A stretch of DNA of 64,000 nt from Cyanoderma ruficeps. Its lineage: Eukaryota; Chordata; Aves; Passeriformes; Timaliidae. Within the stretch, counting starts at the first letter, position 1. Each line of letters opens with the position of its first letter. Position numbers and translations under genes: made by a program. Shown one piece after another: positions 1 through 12,604 of the stretch. The DNA lies in assembly GCA_008694505.1 (NCBI GenBank), contig VZDJ01000100.1:1685300-1749299 (forward strand), in the 5' to 3' direction. A model generated the notes under the pieces. It ran no database searches. It was not told where the DNA came from and saw only the letters and a list, made by a program, of their open reading frames with translations.

Positions 1-870
1 AAAAAAAAAAAAGAAAGAAAAAGGAGTTCATTTCCTTAGATTTAGATTAGCTTATTTGAAATGGAACGGCTGTCCATGCCTCTCCCCAGGTACAAGTTAG
101 CTGAAATCACGCTGTTATGGATCATGCTAACAGCACAGTATCTAAAAAATGCAGATATCTATCTGTAGTCTCTAGTCTTTAATCCATGAGATTTCATGAA
201 TATGATCTCTGAGGACAGTTATAAGCCCCAGTAATAAAAATTATACATCCCACTAAATCAGGAACTGAAGTTCTGGTTCTCCCTTGGATTTTGTGAAAAC
301 CTTCCTCCAAACTCAGCAGTTTCTTCTTTAACCTCTTTGCTGATAGATTCTATCTTTTACTGATTTTACCTTAGCTCACTGAGATAATTAGTTTTGCTCA
401 CAATTATCCCTACACTCTTTAAGTTCAAATTAAGGTTTTTGCTTGTTCTTTCCCAATTTGCTACATATGTACTCTGTTGACTTTTCAAAAGAAGTGTCAG
501 GAGTTGCCATTTTTCTGTCAAGAGTCCTCTCTTGGTGTGCAGTTTTGAAGGACTCAGTACAAATCTTAAAGTCAGTAAAAAATCATTCACAAATAGATTA
601 TACTGTATAAAATTGCAATATTCATCACAATGACACCCAAGGTCACTACTGGTGATACGGGGAAGTGGCAAAATAAACCAGCTGAGAAGATCAGAAAACA
701 GTGAAATACAGAAAGGAGAGGAGAGGAGAGAGGAGAGAGGAGAGAGAGGAGAGCAAAACATCTTTGGACACGTGAAACACATATCTAATCCACCTTTATT
801 AGATAATTGGTCCTGCTAAGAAATGAATGTTTCCCTTGCTTAAGTGATTATGTAAACTTCTACTCTACAG
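1..870. other. AT-rich intergenic DNA
   Basis: A poly(A)-type tract (1-27), the GA repeat at 711-753 and otherwise unstructured AT-rich sequence. The minus-strand frame at 366-782 is Ser/Leu/Phe-rich from reading pyrimidine tracts and is not credible. Confidence 0.6.
711..753. repeat. GA-rich simple repeat
   Basis: Run of GAGAGGA/GAGGA units forming a homopurine tract. Confidence 0.9.
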
Positions 871-909
871 ATGTTTTGCTGCTTTAGCAAGAAGATCCTT
901 CTGTTATCT
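871..909 (+). other. Possible 5' UTR exon upstream of the candidate gene at 1034
   Basis: A 39-base segment lies between a pyrimidine-rich acceptor (CTTCTACTCTACAG) and a near-consensus donor (TCT then GTAAGTACAG). Spliced to 1034 it cannot continue the main frame, so it would be noncoding leader. It carries a short ORF (MFCCFSKKILLLS plus one Glu) whose TGA at 1037-1039 overlaps the main start codons. Its strong donor is the main support; strong isolated donors also occur by chance. Confidence 0.2.
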
Positions 910-1033
910 GTAAGTACAGTCTGTTTATTTGAGTACACAGTGGTTTTCAGTCACTTCATTGAAAAGCAAATAGGTCTGAGAATGTCTGAGACAATGTGAA
1001 ACAGCCTTATAAATTCATTTTACTATCTATAAG

Positions 1034-1253
1034 GAATGATGGGAGCATTATGTTCAAAAGTACAGAAGATTGAAAAAATTGATGCTTCAGAAATACCAAT
1101 ATTTGAAACAGACTTTTATAAGCAGAAGAAAAAGGCCAGCATGAAACATAGCATGGCAAAAACCACTCAGAGTCTTGTCTACAAGTCTGATGAGATTTAT
1201 GATCCATGGTTCCGTCCCAAGCATTTTTGCGATGCTGAAAAAGCAAACACAAG
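1034..1253 (+). CDS. Candidate exon of an unrecognised protein with an N-myristoylation-type start
   Basis: I do not recognise this protein. The open frame from the tandem start codons at 1036 and 1039 runs 73 codons to a splice donor (ACACAAG then GTAATG; GT at 1254-1255), leaving phase 2. It begins after a plausible acceptor (TTTTACTATCTATAAG; AG at 1032-1033). The second ATG has the better context (A at -3, G at +4) and would give MGALCSK. That fits the MGxxxS myristoylation pattern with a nearby cysteine that could be palmitoylated. The rest is Lys-rich and hydrophilic, with a KQKKKASMKHSMAK stretch and an aromatic YDPWFRPKHF segment. Codon use looks ordinary and 73 open codons is longer than most chance frames here. 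No signal peptide or membrane helix is visible. It could still be a chance pseudo-exon. The annotation rests on splice sites, frame and start context only. Confidence 0.35.
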
Positions 1254-4200
1254 GTAATGGAAAACAATTATGAGTCATTCCTTCACTTCAGAGGTGATTA
1301 ATGTGATACGGTCAAGTTAAATCCTCTGAAGAGACATCAGCTGTGTTTTCCACTGATGGGTTTTGTAAGCATGGGTTTGATACTCTTCCACAGGAGATTT
1401 TAATTTCCTGCTAAAAGATATGGTTCATGATCAAAATCAAGGTATATATAAATACTAGCTGCTCAGCTTGGAAGACTGATGGTTTTCTTATCAGCAGATG
1501 ATAAGAACACAGAACATCTTTAGTTTTATGATACAAATAACTGTAGTACCAAAAACATGCAGAAGTGAATTGAAATATTCTAATGGACTATGCTGCAAAG
1601 GATCTAATAGTATCTCATCAGACTACCATGCTCCTGGTCTGTGTCTACTCGCATTTGAAATCTGGAAATATTTGTTGCTTAAAGTGAAAGAAAGAGTGGC
1701 ACTCAGAAACACAGGCTGCAGAAAGGATGAGCTCAAAAATTCAGAGGTGCTTGGAAATGCTGCCAAATAAAACTATCTAAAGCCCACATCCACACACCTG
1801 GATTGTGACTTCGTCACTGTGCTTGCAAGCATTATTGAACCCCCATCTGGCTCCCTGTGCGTATTTGCAAACCTACTGTATGGCTGCAGAGGACACAAAG
1901 TTGTATTTAATCCCTCAGTAGTTTCCCTTGATGCTTGTCACTTAAGGTGCTAATCCAAGAGTTCAAGACTGTCTTTCATCCAATTTGTCTCCAATTCCTA
2001 ATGGGAAACATGTCCTAGAGATGCTTTGCCACTACCCCCAGCACTTCAGTCCTAAAATGTCTCAACTGAGACCTTTGATTCCAGTTTTTTGTGTGCTGTT
2101 AGCCCAGCTCTTCTATGGCCTTTCTCAGTTTCAGCAAATCCTTAGTCAGAGCAGCCTCTCCTCTGGATGGGAGCTGAGCCCAGAGGTTCTCTCCAGTGTA
2201 ACTGAGCCTAGTTCTGTGACTAGGCTGGAGGAAAGTGTTTTGCAGAAGTTATTTCAAATTTTGTCTTCTCTTACCTGTCATCGGGATTTCAACTCTCAAC
2301 TCACATCCCATTTCCGTGCTCAAAAAGACAGAAGATTGGTTATATGAAACTCATTTTTGATGTATTGAGTGCAGTTGTATTCTAAGGTCACAAATAGTAG
2401 ATAGTAAGGTCTGTCCTACCACTCAAAGCTTGAAGTAAATGTGTTCCTTGGGATATGAATGCCACCCAGGCAAAGTCTGTTCACTCCTTGTTTCCCTCCA
2501 TTTCCTTAATGTCAGAGACAGGTGAACTAAGGGCTGTGTAAATCCACACACCAGATGTGTCTTGGTTCATCATCCTGCTGCAGAGGGATACATTTGTATT
2601 GAATTAACCATTTGCAGAAGTATTTAGCACTTTTATGGTCAGTTTGTTCCTGGGGAAATATTGGAAAAGCTCAGTGATGTCAGTGTTTACCTGACACTTA
2701 ATGAACAGTTTTTTGGGCACAGTCATTTTGGCATTTGGAAATGGACAACTCATTTAATAATAATTTTTTAAGGGCACTTCAGCAGCTGGTTCCCACCCCA
2801 TCAGTTCTGATTTTATCCTTCTTTGCATCTTTGCCCCCTCCACTTTTCACAGTTCATTTTTTTTTTCCTCCATGTTTTTTTTCATCCATAGCTACCTTTA
2901 TCCATATTCACCATATAAATATGTGTAATGGCTGTTTGGGTTTCAAAAGGTCAATGCTGCTCCATTCTGTGTGGCAGATAAGCCATTGGTGACACTTCAA
3001 GAGCTGAATTGAGGGTTTGGTGGCCCTGGAAAGGAAAGAGCTGAACAAGCATGTGGGGCTCAGCTCCTTCTGGCATCATTCTGTCATATGTGCGGCAGTA
3101 CTGTGACTCCTGCTTAAGCTCCCACTAAAAGTCTTCGTTTATCTTGTAGGTAAATTCCTTTTCCAAGCCACCATTTCTCAGATTGCTCTCTGACACCTAC
3201 TTGTTCTTCCTCATGGAGAGCTTCTGATACTAAATTTCTCTCAGTCAAGGCATGTAATTTAGCACATTCTTTACCCCAGCCCTGAGTTTATTGTGTCTTC
3301 ACCTTGTCTTGTTCTCACATTACTCACTTACAGAGATAGTTCTTATTTTCTATCAGAATTATTTTTCAGGAACATGCAGTGTGACACATCTCCGAGGATT
3401 AAATTCCTATGTAGTCTTCCAAGGTTTCCTGGTTTCTCTGTTCTGTGTTGTAAATAAGGATCACCATGCTAATCAGATTTTTTCTCAGGTCCGTGTTAAT
3501 CTCAGCTCTTCGGCACTGTTTTCTTGATTTGTTGGGAAAGTGTGAGGTGAGTGAGCATGTCGTTCTTTATTCACCCAGCTATTTCTCTTATATGTTGTTT
3601 TTAGCATCCAGACAACATAACTGGAATTTTTTTCTATCCTCATTTCTCTTTGTTGTGTTTTTGTTTCGTTCTCTCATGTAGGTTCTTGTTTATGTCTGTG
3701 GCTTTTTTCCACCCTGTTTGTTTGTTTGGGGCTTTTTAACCAGCTTATGGTGTTACTATTTATACAACCATTATTCTTAACTTTGATCTGATTGTTAGGA
3801 AGTTTGCTCTATTTTTGCAGGATCACAAGTATCAGATGTTAGACTGTGCTTATTCCTCTAGTACTTCTCTGTTACACTGATGATCCATAAAAGAAGAATT
3901 GCTTTATATGGGCTGCCCACTAAGGATAAAGATAGCTCTTAACTCACCTTTTTCACAAGAGACATCTTCAGACTGTGAAAACTTTTACATAGATATAAAG
4001 TGATAGGGAGTTTCTCATAAAGGAGAGGCCAAAGGCTGCTTGAACTAAAGCAAAGTGACATGGAATTTCAGTCCCAAGGATTTTGCTTTTCCCTGCAAAG
4101 ACCTGAAATAAATTCAAAGGGTGAAGCTGAATCTTGAATTTATAGACACATGGTTACTCAGACAGAGTATAGAATATGGCCTTGTTGATGAAGTTTGAAG

Positions 4201-6091
4201 ATAGCCAAGAAGCATCCCTTTGATGGGATGTCCAAGAGGGATAGCTTTTATGCTTGAGGAGTGTTTGAAAGTACTTTGATGCTTCTGTCTTTTTTGAAGG
4301 GCAGATAGTTTCCTGTGCTCACTTAAATTGTTTTTTATATCTTTTCAAATTGATATGAATTCATAACTGTAGTCCTTGGGGTCTATTGCTGATTTGTAGT
4401 TGGGAGTGGGGTCAGAGGTGGGAGGATAGAGAAATTTTATTTGAGTGAAGTTCATTTCAGCACAAAGCACTATCAAATTATTTATCAGGTGTCACATATA
4501 TGAAGTAAAAAGGACTGTAGTTTTTCAGGCACCTGGCAATATCTAAGAGGGTGACAGAAAGGTGATAAATTCAACAGGGAGCTAAACTATTACAGAATCC
4601 TGTCTACTGCCTCTGTTAAGATCCATTCTAAAGGCATTACATCAGCTTAAATAGAGGGAGTACTTGCTCACATCCCCTGTTGGGTCTAGAAAGTTAAATG
4701 GTCAGCAGAGGCAGGAGGCAGATGAAAAATTATTTGCTGCTTTGAATTCCACCAATTTTCATCTGTGGCATTCTCTTAACCCACTGTAAAACCCTTAGAA
4801 AGTCAGAATGTGACAGTGATGTCTAGTAATATAAGTAAAAAAGAAGAAGAGGATCTATTTTCCGACAGTAGTAAAATCCACATGCCAGAGAGTTTTTATT
4901 CTTTGATCCATAAAAGCCAGGTATTCAAAATACAGCTTCAGTGTCTGCCTCATTTGCTAAAATGGAGCCCAAATTGAAAGGGAAACAAAGTGTTTGTGTG
5001 TTTTGGTACATCTTTTAATATAGATAATCTATTCAAGGGAAATCAACCAAGCAGGCTGGCTTTTGGAAAGTGGATGTCTGAGAAAGGAATAGCACTCACT
5101 TCCCAAGACTTCTGTTTTAAAATTATACCCCTCCTTGAATACTATAAATGAAGCTAATTGTGATAATAAAAATAATGGTATAAGAATTTACATTGTTACA
5201 ATATGAATAATAAGATTATGGCGCTTAAATTCAGTTGAGATCCAGATTTGTTATGTAAAGTCTATTTTTAATAGTTATGTCTTTTGAATCCAGTTTTGCC
5301 CTCATTAGGGAACCTAGGGTGCTGCCATATAAGATTTCTTGAGGAAGGGATATCCAATGTTCCACAGCAAATGAAAATAAAAAAGGGGAACACCGGCAGA
5401 TGAAAGCAGTGCTATGCAGAGATACCTGGGCTAGGTGGGCTACTGAAGTAGCCACAGAAGCTCAACCCACTACATGGGATAATATGTTTTGCTTCTCACT
5501 AGAGTTGTGTAGCCAGGAGCAGAAGCAGGTGAAGGTAGCTCTGAATAGGCCCTCAGTGAACCATGAGGATGTTTCTCATTATTGCAATGTAATAAGAACT
5601 CTTTTCTGAAATTGTTTCCTCTGCTATGTTCATGTAGGGTTGATTTAGTCTTGGAAGTCTGGAAGACGTTGAAACAAGAATATTGTTTTAGCTAAAGTAA
5701 TAGTTTGAGATCACAAATTTTTGGTGACCAGTGGTGACAAATGATTCATTTAAAACTTTGAAAGAATCATTTTTATTCTTCTCCCTCTCCTCTACTGGCC
5801 TCATCTTCTAGTACTTTGTAAGTAATTTCAAAACAATTTCCATTTTCTCTTTTTATATAACTGGTCACTCATACAGGATTCAGGATTCTGTGTGGAGCAG
5901 TTTTTATTTGCACTTTATCCGATTTGTATCTGACTTTTTATATTTTCTTTAACTTTTGGGATAGGATTGCTTGTACAATGACAGGGTAAGGCAGTCCAGA
6001 TTCTGAAATGGGCCTGTGGGTACTACTCTCCTGTGAACTGAAATAATTCTGGTTTGCACTGAGACTGCTTACTTATTTGTCAAGCTTCTAG
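1254..6091. other. Gene-poor stretch; intron if the candidate gene is real
   Basis: No recognisable gene, RNA or well-preserved transposon. T-rich stretches (2845-2885, 3590-3720) give spurious Phe/Leu-rich frames. Confidence 0.6.
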
Positions 6092-6194
6092 GAGGGAGGT
6101 GGCAGAAGCAAATGCTCTGACTGCTAAACTTCACCTGGGTGCTATTCATCAGGATCATGTCATGCTAAAAACTGCCACAGAGCTCACTGTTAAG
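6092..6194 (+). CDS. Weak candidate second exon, phase-compatible with 1034-1253
   Basis: A 103-base open segment lies between an acceptor (TTGTCAAGCTTCTAG) and a donor (GTTAAG then GTAACT). Its first base completes the codon left open at 1253, giving Arg. The frame then reads REVAEANALTAKLHLGAI and onward to TELTVK, ending in phase 0. Joined to the upstream exon it makes one continuous predicted helix rich in Ala, Glu and Lys. Phase agreement alone has a one-in-three chance of being accidental. No known domain is recognised. If the exon is false, the upstream exon must join elsewhere. Confidence 0.2.
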
Positions 6195-8827
6195 GTAACT
6201 CCTATACCCATTATTTCCAAAACTAGCACTGTCATCATTTCTGTCTGGACCATACGCATGGCAAAGGATAACCAAGGTGTGTGTCGGCTGTCAGAAGGCT
6301 TTTAAGTATATCTCTAAAATGTACTTGAGGAAAACGTTCAGATGTTTCAGACTTCCACTGGCTGTGTTTCTATATCTGCATGCCAGATTTTCCCCACACT
6401 ACACAGTGACTTAGAAACCACCTCTTTGAAGCCTGTAAGGCAAAGGAGAAATCTCCAGCAGAAATGATTGAAGTCCCCACCAGGCTTTATTTCCAGATTT
6501 ATTTCCAGGGCTGATGGAATGTGCTTTTCCTCAGAAGGAATCTGAAAGGCAGTTACCTGTTTTATAGACTAGTATAAGGTAAGTCTGCAATGTTCAGCAG
6601 ATGTGGTGTCTGGAAGTAAAGACTCCTTGCTGTGATGTCTGTAGTCACTGTAGATGTAACCAGCAATCTGTAGTGTGCTTGCATAGCTACTTTTGCTTAT
6701 CTTTAGTAGGAGGAATAACAACTTATTTCTTCTCAGTCTTATCTGTTATTTCTGTGTAAAGCTAATACATGGAAAGAAGTTAAGTTAGGAATACAGGTGA
6801 AAAAGTGCAGGAGTTCTTCCAAAGGGCTTTTTTTTTCCCCTCTCAATCTATTTTTTTGAAAACTCTTTCTTCCTGGAGAGGGGCTGATGTGCGTTGTCAG
6901 TAAAATTGCACCTCTCAGCATTGAACAGGAACATGGAGGAGGCTCATCTGTCATGTCCCTCAAACATCACAGAGAAAAGATGATGTACAGTTGCCTTGGC
7001 CATCAAAGGAAGGGGATGCTTTTCATGCTGTGTAACTCATGGGCAGCTGACAAGGTTAAAAATGTGGTTTCAAATCTGCCACATTAGATTACAGATTCAA
7101 TACTCACTTTTAACTTTTAATCCAGAGTTTTCAGGGAACTTTCTTCAGTAACTTTGCTGTGAACATCCTTCAGACTCGTTACACAGTCTGGCAGCTTGAG
7201 TGAGACACTACCCTGTCACTTGAGGTCATGAGTAGATTAGGCAGAGCAATGAAGGAGTATATGTATATTCTTTGGTCTATATTTACTCTCTTGGGATGTT
7301 TGCTTTCTGTTCTATAAATATTCTTTTGATCAATCTCAGCTGCATTTTCTTGAAAAATATAAAGATCAGAAAGCTGACTCCTATTCAGATTCTTTGTTGG
7401 AATGAGATTACTGAGGTTGTTTCAGAATTTCCAGAAATTAGATGGATTCCATTTGTTTCTTCTCAGAACAGATGGTGGAGTAGAATTTGAATCACTGACG
7501 TGATAGTGGGAGAAGTTACAGTGGGGGGAAAAAAGGAATTTAAGTGAAACTTTTCACACTTTTCTTTTTTTGCTGATTCCAAGCTTTTGTTTTTATATGA
7601 AGAGTTTAATAGATCCAGCTTTCACATTTGTCTCCATTATTCAGAGAACTATAAAATCAGATGGATACAATCTAGAATATTCTGTACTTTTACTAGATAC
7701 TAAATGGATACTCATAAAGAGTTAGACTTTCACCTCATGACTTGAGTTCAGATCTATTTCGGTGGGCTGTTTCCTTCTTCATTCCCTGAAGTGACAGAGC
7801 TAAAATCAGGATTAATTCTCCCACTCTTTAAAATGAGATGGATGTATGAATTTAGCAGGGAGTCTGAGGAAGGCACATCAAAGCCACCATCACTACCAAA
7901 ACTGAAGCCCTGGATGAGAACTCAATCTATTTGTAGATCATCCCTTTAAATTATTTCTGTGGAGATTTTTTTTTTATTTATGCTTCTGTATTGTCCGCAG
8001 TTGTAGGATCACAGACTAGGCTAACCCAAGGAAATAGGTGGCCCAGGGCAGTCACAGAGATGGAGGACTGCGCTCTGGATACCAGCAGAAAAGACAAAAC
8101 TGAACCCTAAGCTGCTCTCTGTTGCGTTTGATTTCTTTTTATCAGTGGTTCTTGTATATGGCACAAATGATCCTGAGAGAATACATGAATTAGTGTGCCT
8201 TGAGCCTCTGTGCCTGCAGCTCTCTCACTGACACCAACAAAAACCCAGAGATGCCTTGGTGCAGATTAGATGAACAAGAGATTTCCCTACTCCACACACC
8301 ATAAACCAGTAAATGCAGTGAGGGTTTTATTGTTGGTTCCTGTAATTTCTGTTGTGCTGAATCGTTCCTCTTAATGTACCATGCACAGAGCGGCAGAGGC
8401 CGAGAGCTCATGTGCCCTGTGCAGGAGGCTACAAGCTCCTGCCTTTCACAGCCTTCCCTCAGACACATTGTGGGTGGGCTCTGCAGGCTGACCAGACATT
8501 CACTGCACGTTTATTGTTTTCTTCCTTTTTTGCTCATGTCTCAGTCTGCTGTCTCTGCTATTATGTGCCCAACCTCAGTACCTCAGGCTCCTGTTGAATG
8601 TCACCTCACCCCTGCATATGTCTCTAAGAAGCTGGCTAGGACACAAGGTTAGAGTTTCACCCTATTGGAATTTTTATCTTTTTTCTCTTGATCTGTCTTG
8701 ACTTCCATCTGTGCTTTAAACTATGCTTCTGGGTCACTTGAGTGGTGCTCAGGTTGTTAATTGAACTTGTCAAACTATTGTGTGGAGTAAGAGGTCTACA
8801 CATGGTTAAAAAAATATATAAACTTCC
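6195..8827. other. Gene-poor stretch
   Basis: No recognised element. Short open frames lack splice context or family resemblance. Confidence 0.6.
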
Positions 8828-8925
8828 AGGGAGAGATTCAGCAAAGTACTTAGAGAAAGTGCCTAAATGGAGAGATGTGAATAGTCCTACAGACTTCAGT
8901 AGGATTATGGATTCAATTGAAATTA
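8828..8925 (+). repeat. Degraded copy of an ancient amniote palindromic repeat (MITE-like)
   Basis: GATTCAGCAAAGTACTTAGA, followed by GATGTGAATAGTCCTACAGA and CTTCAGTAGGATTATGG, resembles one arm and the centre of a repeat common in turtle, crocodile and bird DNA. That repeat's consensus runs from 'CAAAGTACTTAAGCA' to 'GTGAATAGTCCCATTGACTT'. The second arm is decayed. The identification is from memory of the family. Confidence 0.45.
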
Positions 8926-10414
8926 CACCTGTGATAAAATACCTGGCTGCACTGAAGTCTAGTAAAGGGTTTCTCAGAACTTTACCTGGCTTTCTGGAGC
9001 CCAAAGCCCGGGGTGGTTTCCAGGGACTCATCTGCAGCCCCAGTGTTGTGCAAATGCTGAAGGCCATCTTGTGCCATTGGCTTCCCCAGCAGCCAGATTT
9101 CATTTCAGAAACCACAGATCTAGGCTGGGAAGCAGCCAGGGGTGGGAGCACTGTTTTGCCCGTGTCCCTTCTCTTTTTCTGGTGAATGAGCAGCACTGCC
9201 AGAGTCGCTGTGACCTGTGATGTGCTGGCAGATGCTGCCTCAGGGTTTCAGATCTGAGTTAGCCATGCTCATCCCTTGCCACTCTTCCCAGTGATTTTTT
9301 GGCAGGGAAGACAAGTGAGTTAGATTGATAAACTTTTAGGCAGCATTCACTGTAGCTTCAGTAAACACGGTTGTGGTCAGTTTTATCTCAGTGCCATCCA
9401 GAACATGAAACAGCATAAAAAAGAAGGGCAAAAATGTAGAATCATAAGAGGAAAATGTAGTAACACAAAAAAGGGCAGAATTCAGAGAAAGACTGTAATA
9501 GGAACATAAAAATAAAGGTGTCACATTTCATCACTGTCAGGGTAAAAGTGAAATTATTTAGTTTAACTCATTGCATACTGCTCACATGATTTTCCACCTC
9601 TCAGATGCTTCAAATTGTTTTTCAACCTCTTTTCAAGTACTTCTAGAGATAAAACATTGATTACAAGGCACATATTCCTTATAGTTAAACTTTCTGATTG
9701 CATTATTGAAATGCTTCAGCATACCACTCTCACCTAAAATACCCACAGTGCATTAAACTGGAGGTGTCTGTGGGTTACTGTAAGTGTCTCTGCACATATA
9801 GGCTTTAACAGGTCCCTGTTGATTCCCTAATTTAGGTATCAGAAACCACTGCCTCCTCCCCCTGTCTCTGGTCTCTCTGATTCCACACAGCCTCATTAGT
9901 TACTAACCTTTAGGTCCAGGCCACTCTCCACTAAAAGAGATAGAGCATACACTTGGAAGCTTTTTGCAAGAGATGAAATTATACCCTCAACTCCCCTAGG
10001 TTTCATTTCCATTTAACAAAAAAGCAGCCCAAAGACACTGGAGTCACCAGGGGTCTTGCTGTGAGCAGTGGTGGCATCTTAGGTGTCTGTGGTTGGACTG
10101 TTAATGGCAATCCCAGATGGTCACCCAGGGCTTAGCTTTTCCACTGAACAACTCAGTACTTCTGAGTATCCTGTCTGCTCCTCTGTTCAGAGCCATGAAT
10201 CATCTCTGAGGAGACTGATCCGAGACCCCCATTTCACAGGCATTTCTTCAACATCTAAGGCAAGGACTTAGTCTTGCTTGATATTTTTTAAATCAATATT
10301 TCATTAAGCAATGCTTTTATGGCATTTCAGTGTTCATCTATAGTAATTAATATAAGCCTTTTATCTGTGTAAATCAAAACACTTCAGGAAAGTTGAAGTG
10401 CATAAAAACTCTGT

Positions 10415-10530
10415 CTTAAAGATGAAGAAATATGAATCATGCAGAGGGATTATGTACTTTGCCCAATTGCCCGGCCAATTAACGGATTAATTCTTAATCC
10501 AGTTCCATATCCACAGGGCCACGCTGCCAA
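10415..10530 (-). repeat. Possible antisense SINE fossil
   Basis: The plus strand order GATGAAGAAATATGAATCAT, GGATTATGTACTTTGCCCAA and TTAATCCAGTTCC resembles the antisense body of an ancient MIR-type SINE (GATGAGGAAACTGAGGCA, AAGTAACTTGCCCAAGG, …AACCCAGGTC). It is heavily diverged. Confidence 0.3.
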
Positions 10531-10903
10531 ATTTTATCTCTTAAATGTAAAATATTCTACATCCGAAAAAAACCTAATCAAGTTAATGACACTGTCACTT
10601 TGGAATTCAAGTAATACTCTATTTTTAATGAACTTAATGAAAAAAAAGTGTTTGATTAGGGTGTTTTTCTGAAATGCCTATATTTCAACCCAGTGTAAGA
10701 TTTTCAGTTAATGACATGTTTAACACTCAACTGTTTGGCAACATGTTTAATTTTCCTTATTTTAATGTTTCACTCTGGTTGTCTGCACATTCACCTGAGA
10801 CAGAAGTCTGTGTCACAGAGAAGCCTTATTTCTAAGGTGTTTCATCACCAAGACTTAGGTGAAGAATACAAGTGGAAAGCAGTGTTTACACAAAGTTGAT
10901 GTT

Positions 10904-10980
10904 CTCTGGTTTCGCTGTGCTTTTTTTCCCTAGTGGCTATCGGCTTTCCATTTCATAGCAGGAAAACAACGAAACCAGAG
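10904..10980. repeat. Imperfect hairpin of about 77 bases
   Basis: Outer arms CTCTGGTTTCG (10904-10914) and CGAAACCAGAG (10970-10980) are exact complements. Inside them a T-run plus CC can pair with GGAAAA, and CTAT with ATAG. The overall size is in the pre-miRNA range but the stem has a large bulge. Confidence 0.7.
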
Positions 10981-12596
10981 GGACTTCACCTACACAAATG
11001 CATTTTGTGAGATAATTATTCAACTGACATTGCAGAGCTTAAAAACGCTCAGACTTCATGGTCTCTGAAGACTGAATTCATTATATCATAAACAAGACAA
11101 GATTCTCCTTTGGGAATTTTCTGTCTGTTTTTCTTGTATATATAGTTTATCTGCTTAGGAATGAGGCAAGGAGAATAGATCAACTCAAATTCATTGATAC
11201 TTTTGACATTTTATTTTTTCTTCACAAAAAAAGAAGAAAAAAGTTGCTCGTTATTAGAAACATAACCTACTTCTCCTTATGTAGGCAGGCACATGCTTCT
11301 CTCCTCAGCTGAGACACAAGGCCCTATTCTTAGCTCCACTTTCATTTACGTTGTGCCTTGAGGCAAGATGCACAGGATATAACAGCTCTGCAGTTATGAC
11401 TGGTTTAAACTATGCAAAATTAGAGATCTCTTGGACATTACAGGCAATTTTAAGGTGTATGAAAGGATTTTAGAAACCTGGTACAGAAACTCTATCAAAG
11501 GACATGTAACCCCGACAAGCAAGAAAGGACCATTAAAAATATTTGGGAACACTTGCATGCAGTCACTCAGGTGGATATAGAACCAGCCTGCTGTTTCATC
11601 CTCATGGCAGCTGAGATTCTGGAAATGTCTGCAGTAAAGGGTCAGCTCCCCAGTGGATGGAGCTTACTTAGTTTCACTGATGTTGATTTGCACAAATTGA
11701 CAAACTAGACAGATCTGACAAACTGACAGACTCAGAGCATTCACCTGTGATGGATGCACTCAACCTCTTCAACCAAACTAGCAGTAGTCTGGTACAAACT
11801 CCAAAGAAGGTAAAGACCTGGGCCATAGGCAAGACAGAATCTCCCCAGGGAAGCCAGAAAGGGGCAGAGTGACCTAGAGAGCATTGATGCACATGGACTT
11901 GGAACACCAAGCATGCTGTTAATGCAAGGAGAGCAGGTGGTTTTGCCAAGACTCATATGTGTGGGTACAAGGAGTCTCATGCTTACCTTTCTCGCTGTAG
12001 GCACTTGAGCTGTGAGCCAACTGCTTTATCCCATAAATATGACAGCCTAATTGAGCTCTCCCTGCTAGGCAGCGTGGCTGCATAAGTGTGATCTCTACTG
12101 GAGCTGGGATGCCTCTCAAAGTTTGAGATTCTTTACCTGAGATCAAGACACCCTTCCTTACCCCAGGCATAGAGATTCCTTCTTTGCAACAGATCCTCAG
12201 TAAGTGGCTGACAGCATGCTAAATTAATACTAGTGAAATCATGTGATTGATTCCTTTACAAACAAATTGATTCCTTTGATACAAACAATTGTCCAAGTCT
12301 GAGACTAAGATTGGCCCTAGGCTAGGCTTCATCACAAGTTTAGAAAGCAAGGGGGTTCACTCTGAGCCTCATGACTCAAAGGGAGAGCCTCCCATACCCT
12401 ATTGTATCACTGGTCTCTGTCGCTCTACATTGATTCTAGCTTGGTTTGCCTTTGTATATTTCATCCATGTGCTAGGTAATACAGTGAACCTTGCCATTGA
12501 ACCTCGTTAATGCATGTTTTTATAAAGACATATTAACCCCATTTTTGCTGATATCTTTGATGGTGATTCCTTGAGTGACCCTAAAGTATTCCTTTG

Positions 12597-12604
12597 TGAC
12601 GTCA
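12597..12604. promoter_or_regulatory. Palindromic CRE-like site TGACGTCA
   Basis: An exact full cAMP-response element with its CpG intact. A single 8-mer can occur by chance in a window of this size, and no transcription start is evident nearby. Confidence 0.2.

Noticed and set aside
366..782. 138-codon minus-strand frame rich in Ser, Leu and Phe
   Set aside because: Product of pyrimidine tracts including the GA repeat; no family resemblance.
8657..9196. Longest non-transposon open frames: 179 codons on minus and 147 on plus
   Set aside because: They overlap on opposite strands and show no domain, splice context or family resemblance. Part of the bases belongs to an old repeat.
9749..9779. 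31-base segment between an acceptor and a GTAAGT donor
   Set aside because: Too short to judge coding; open by chance.
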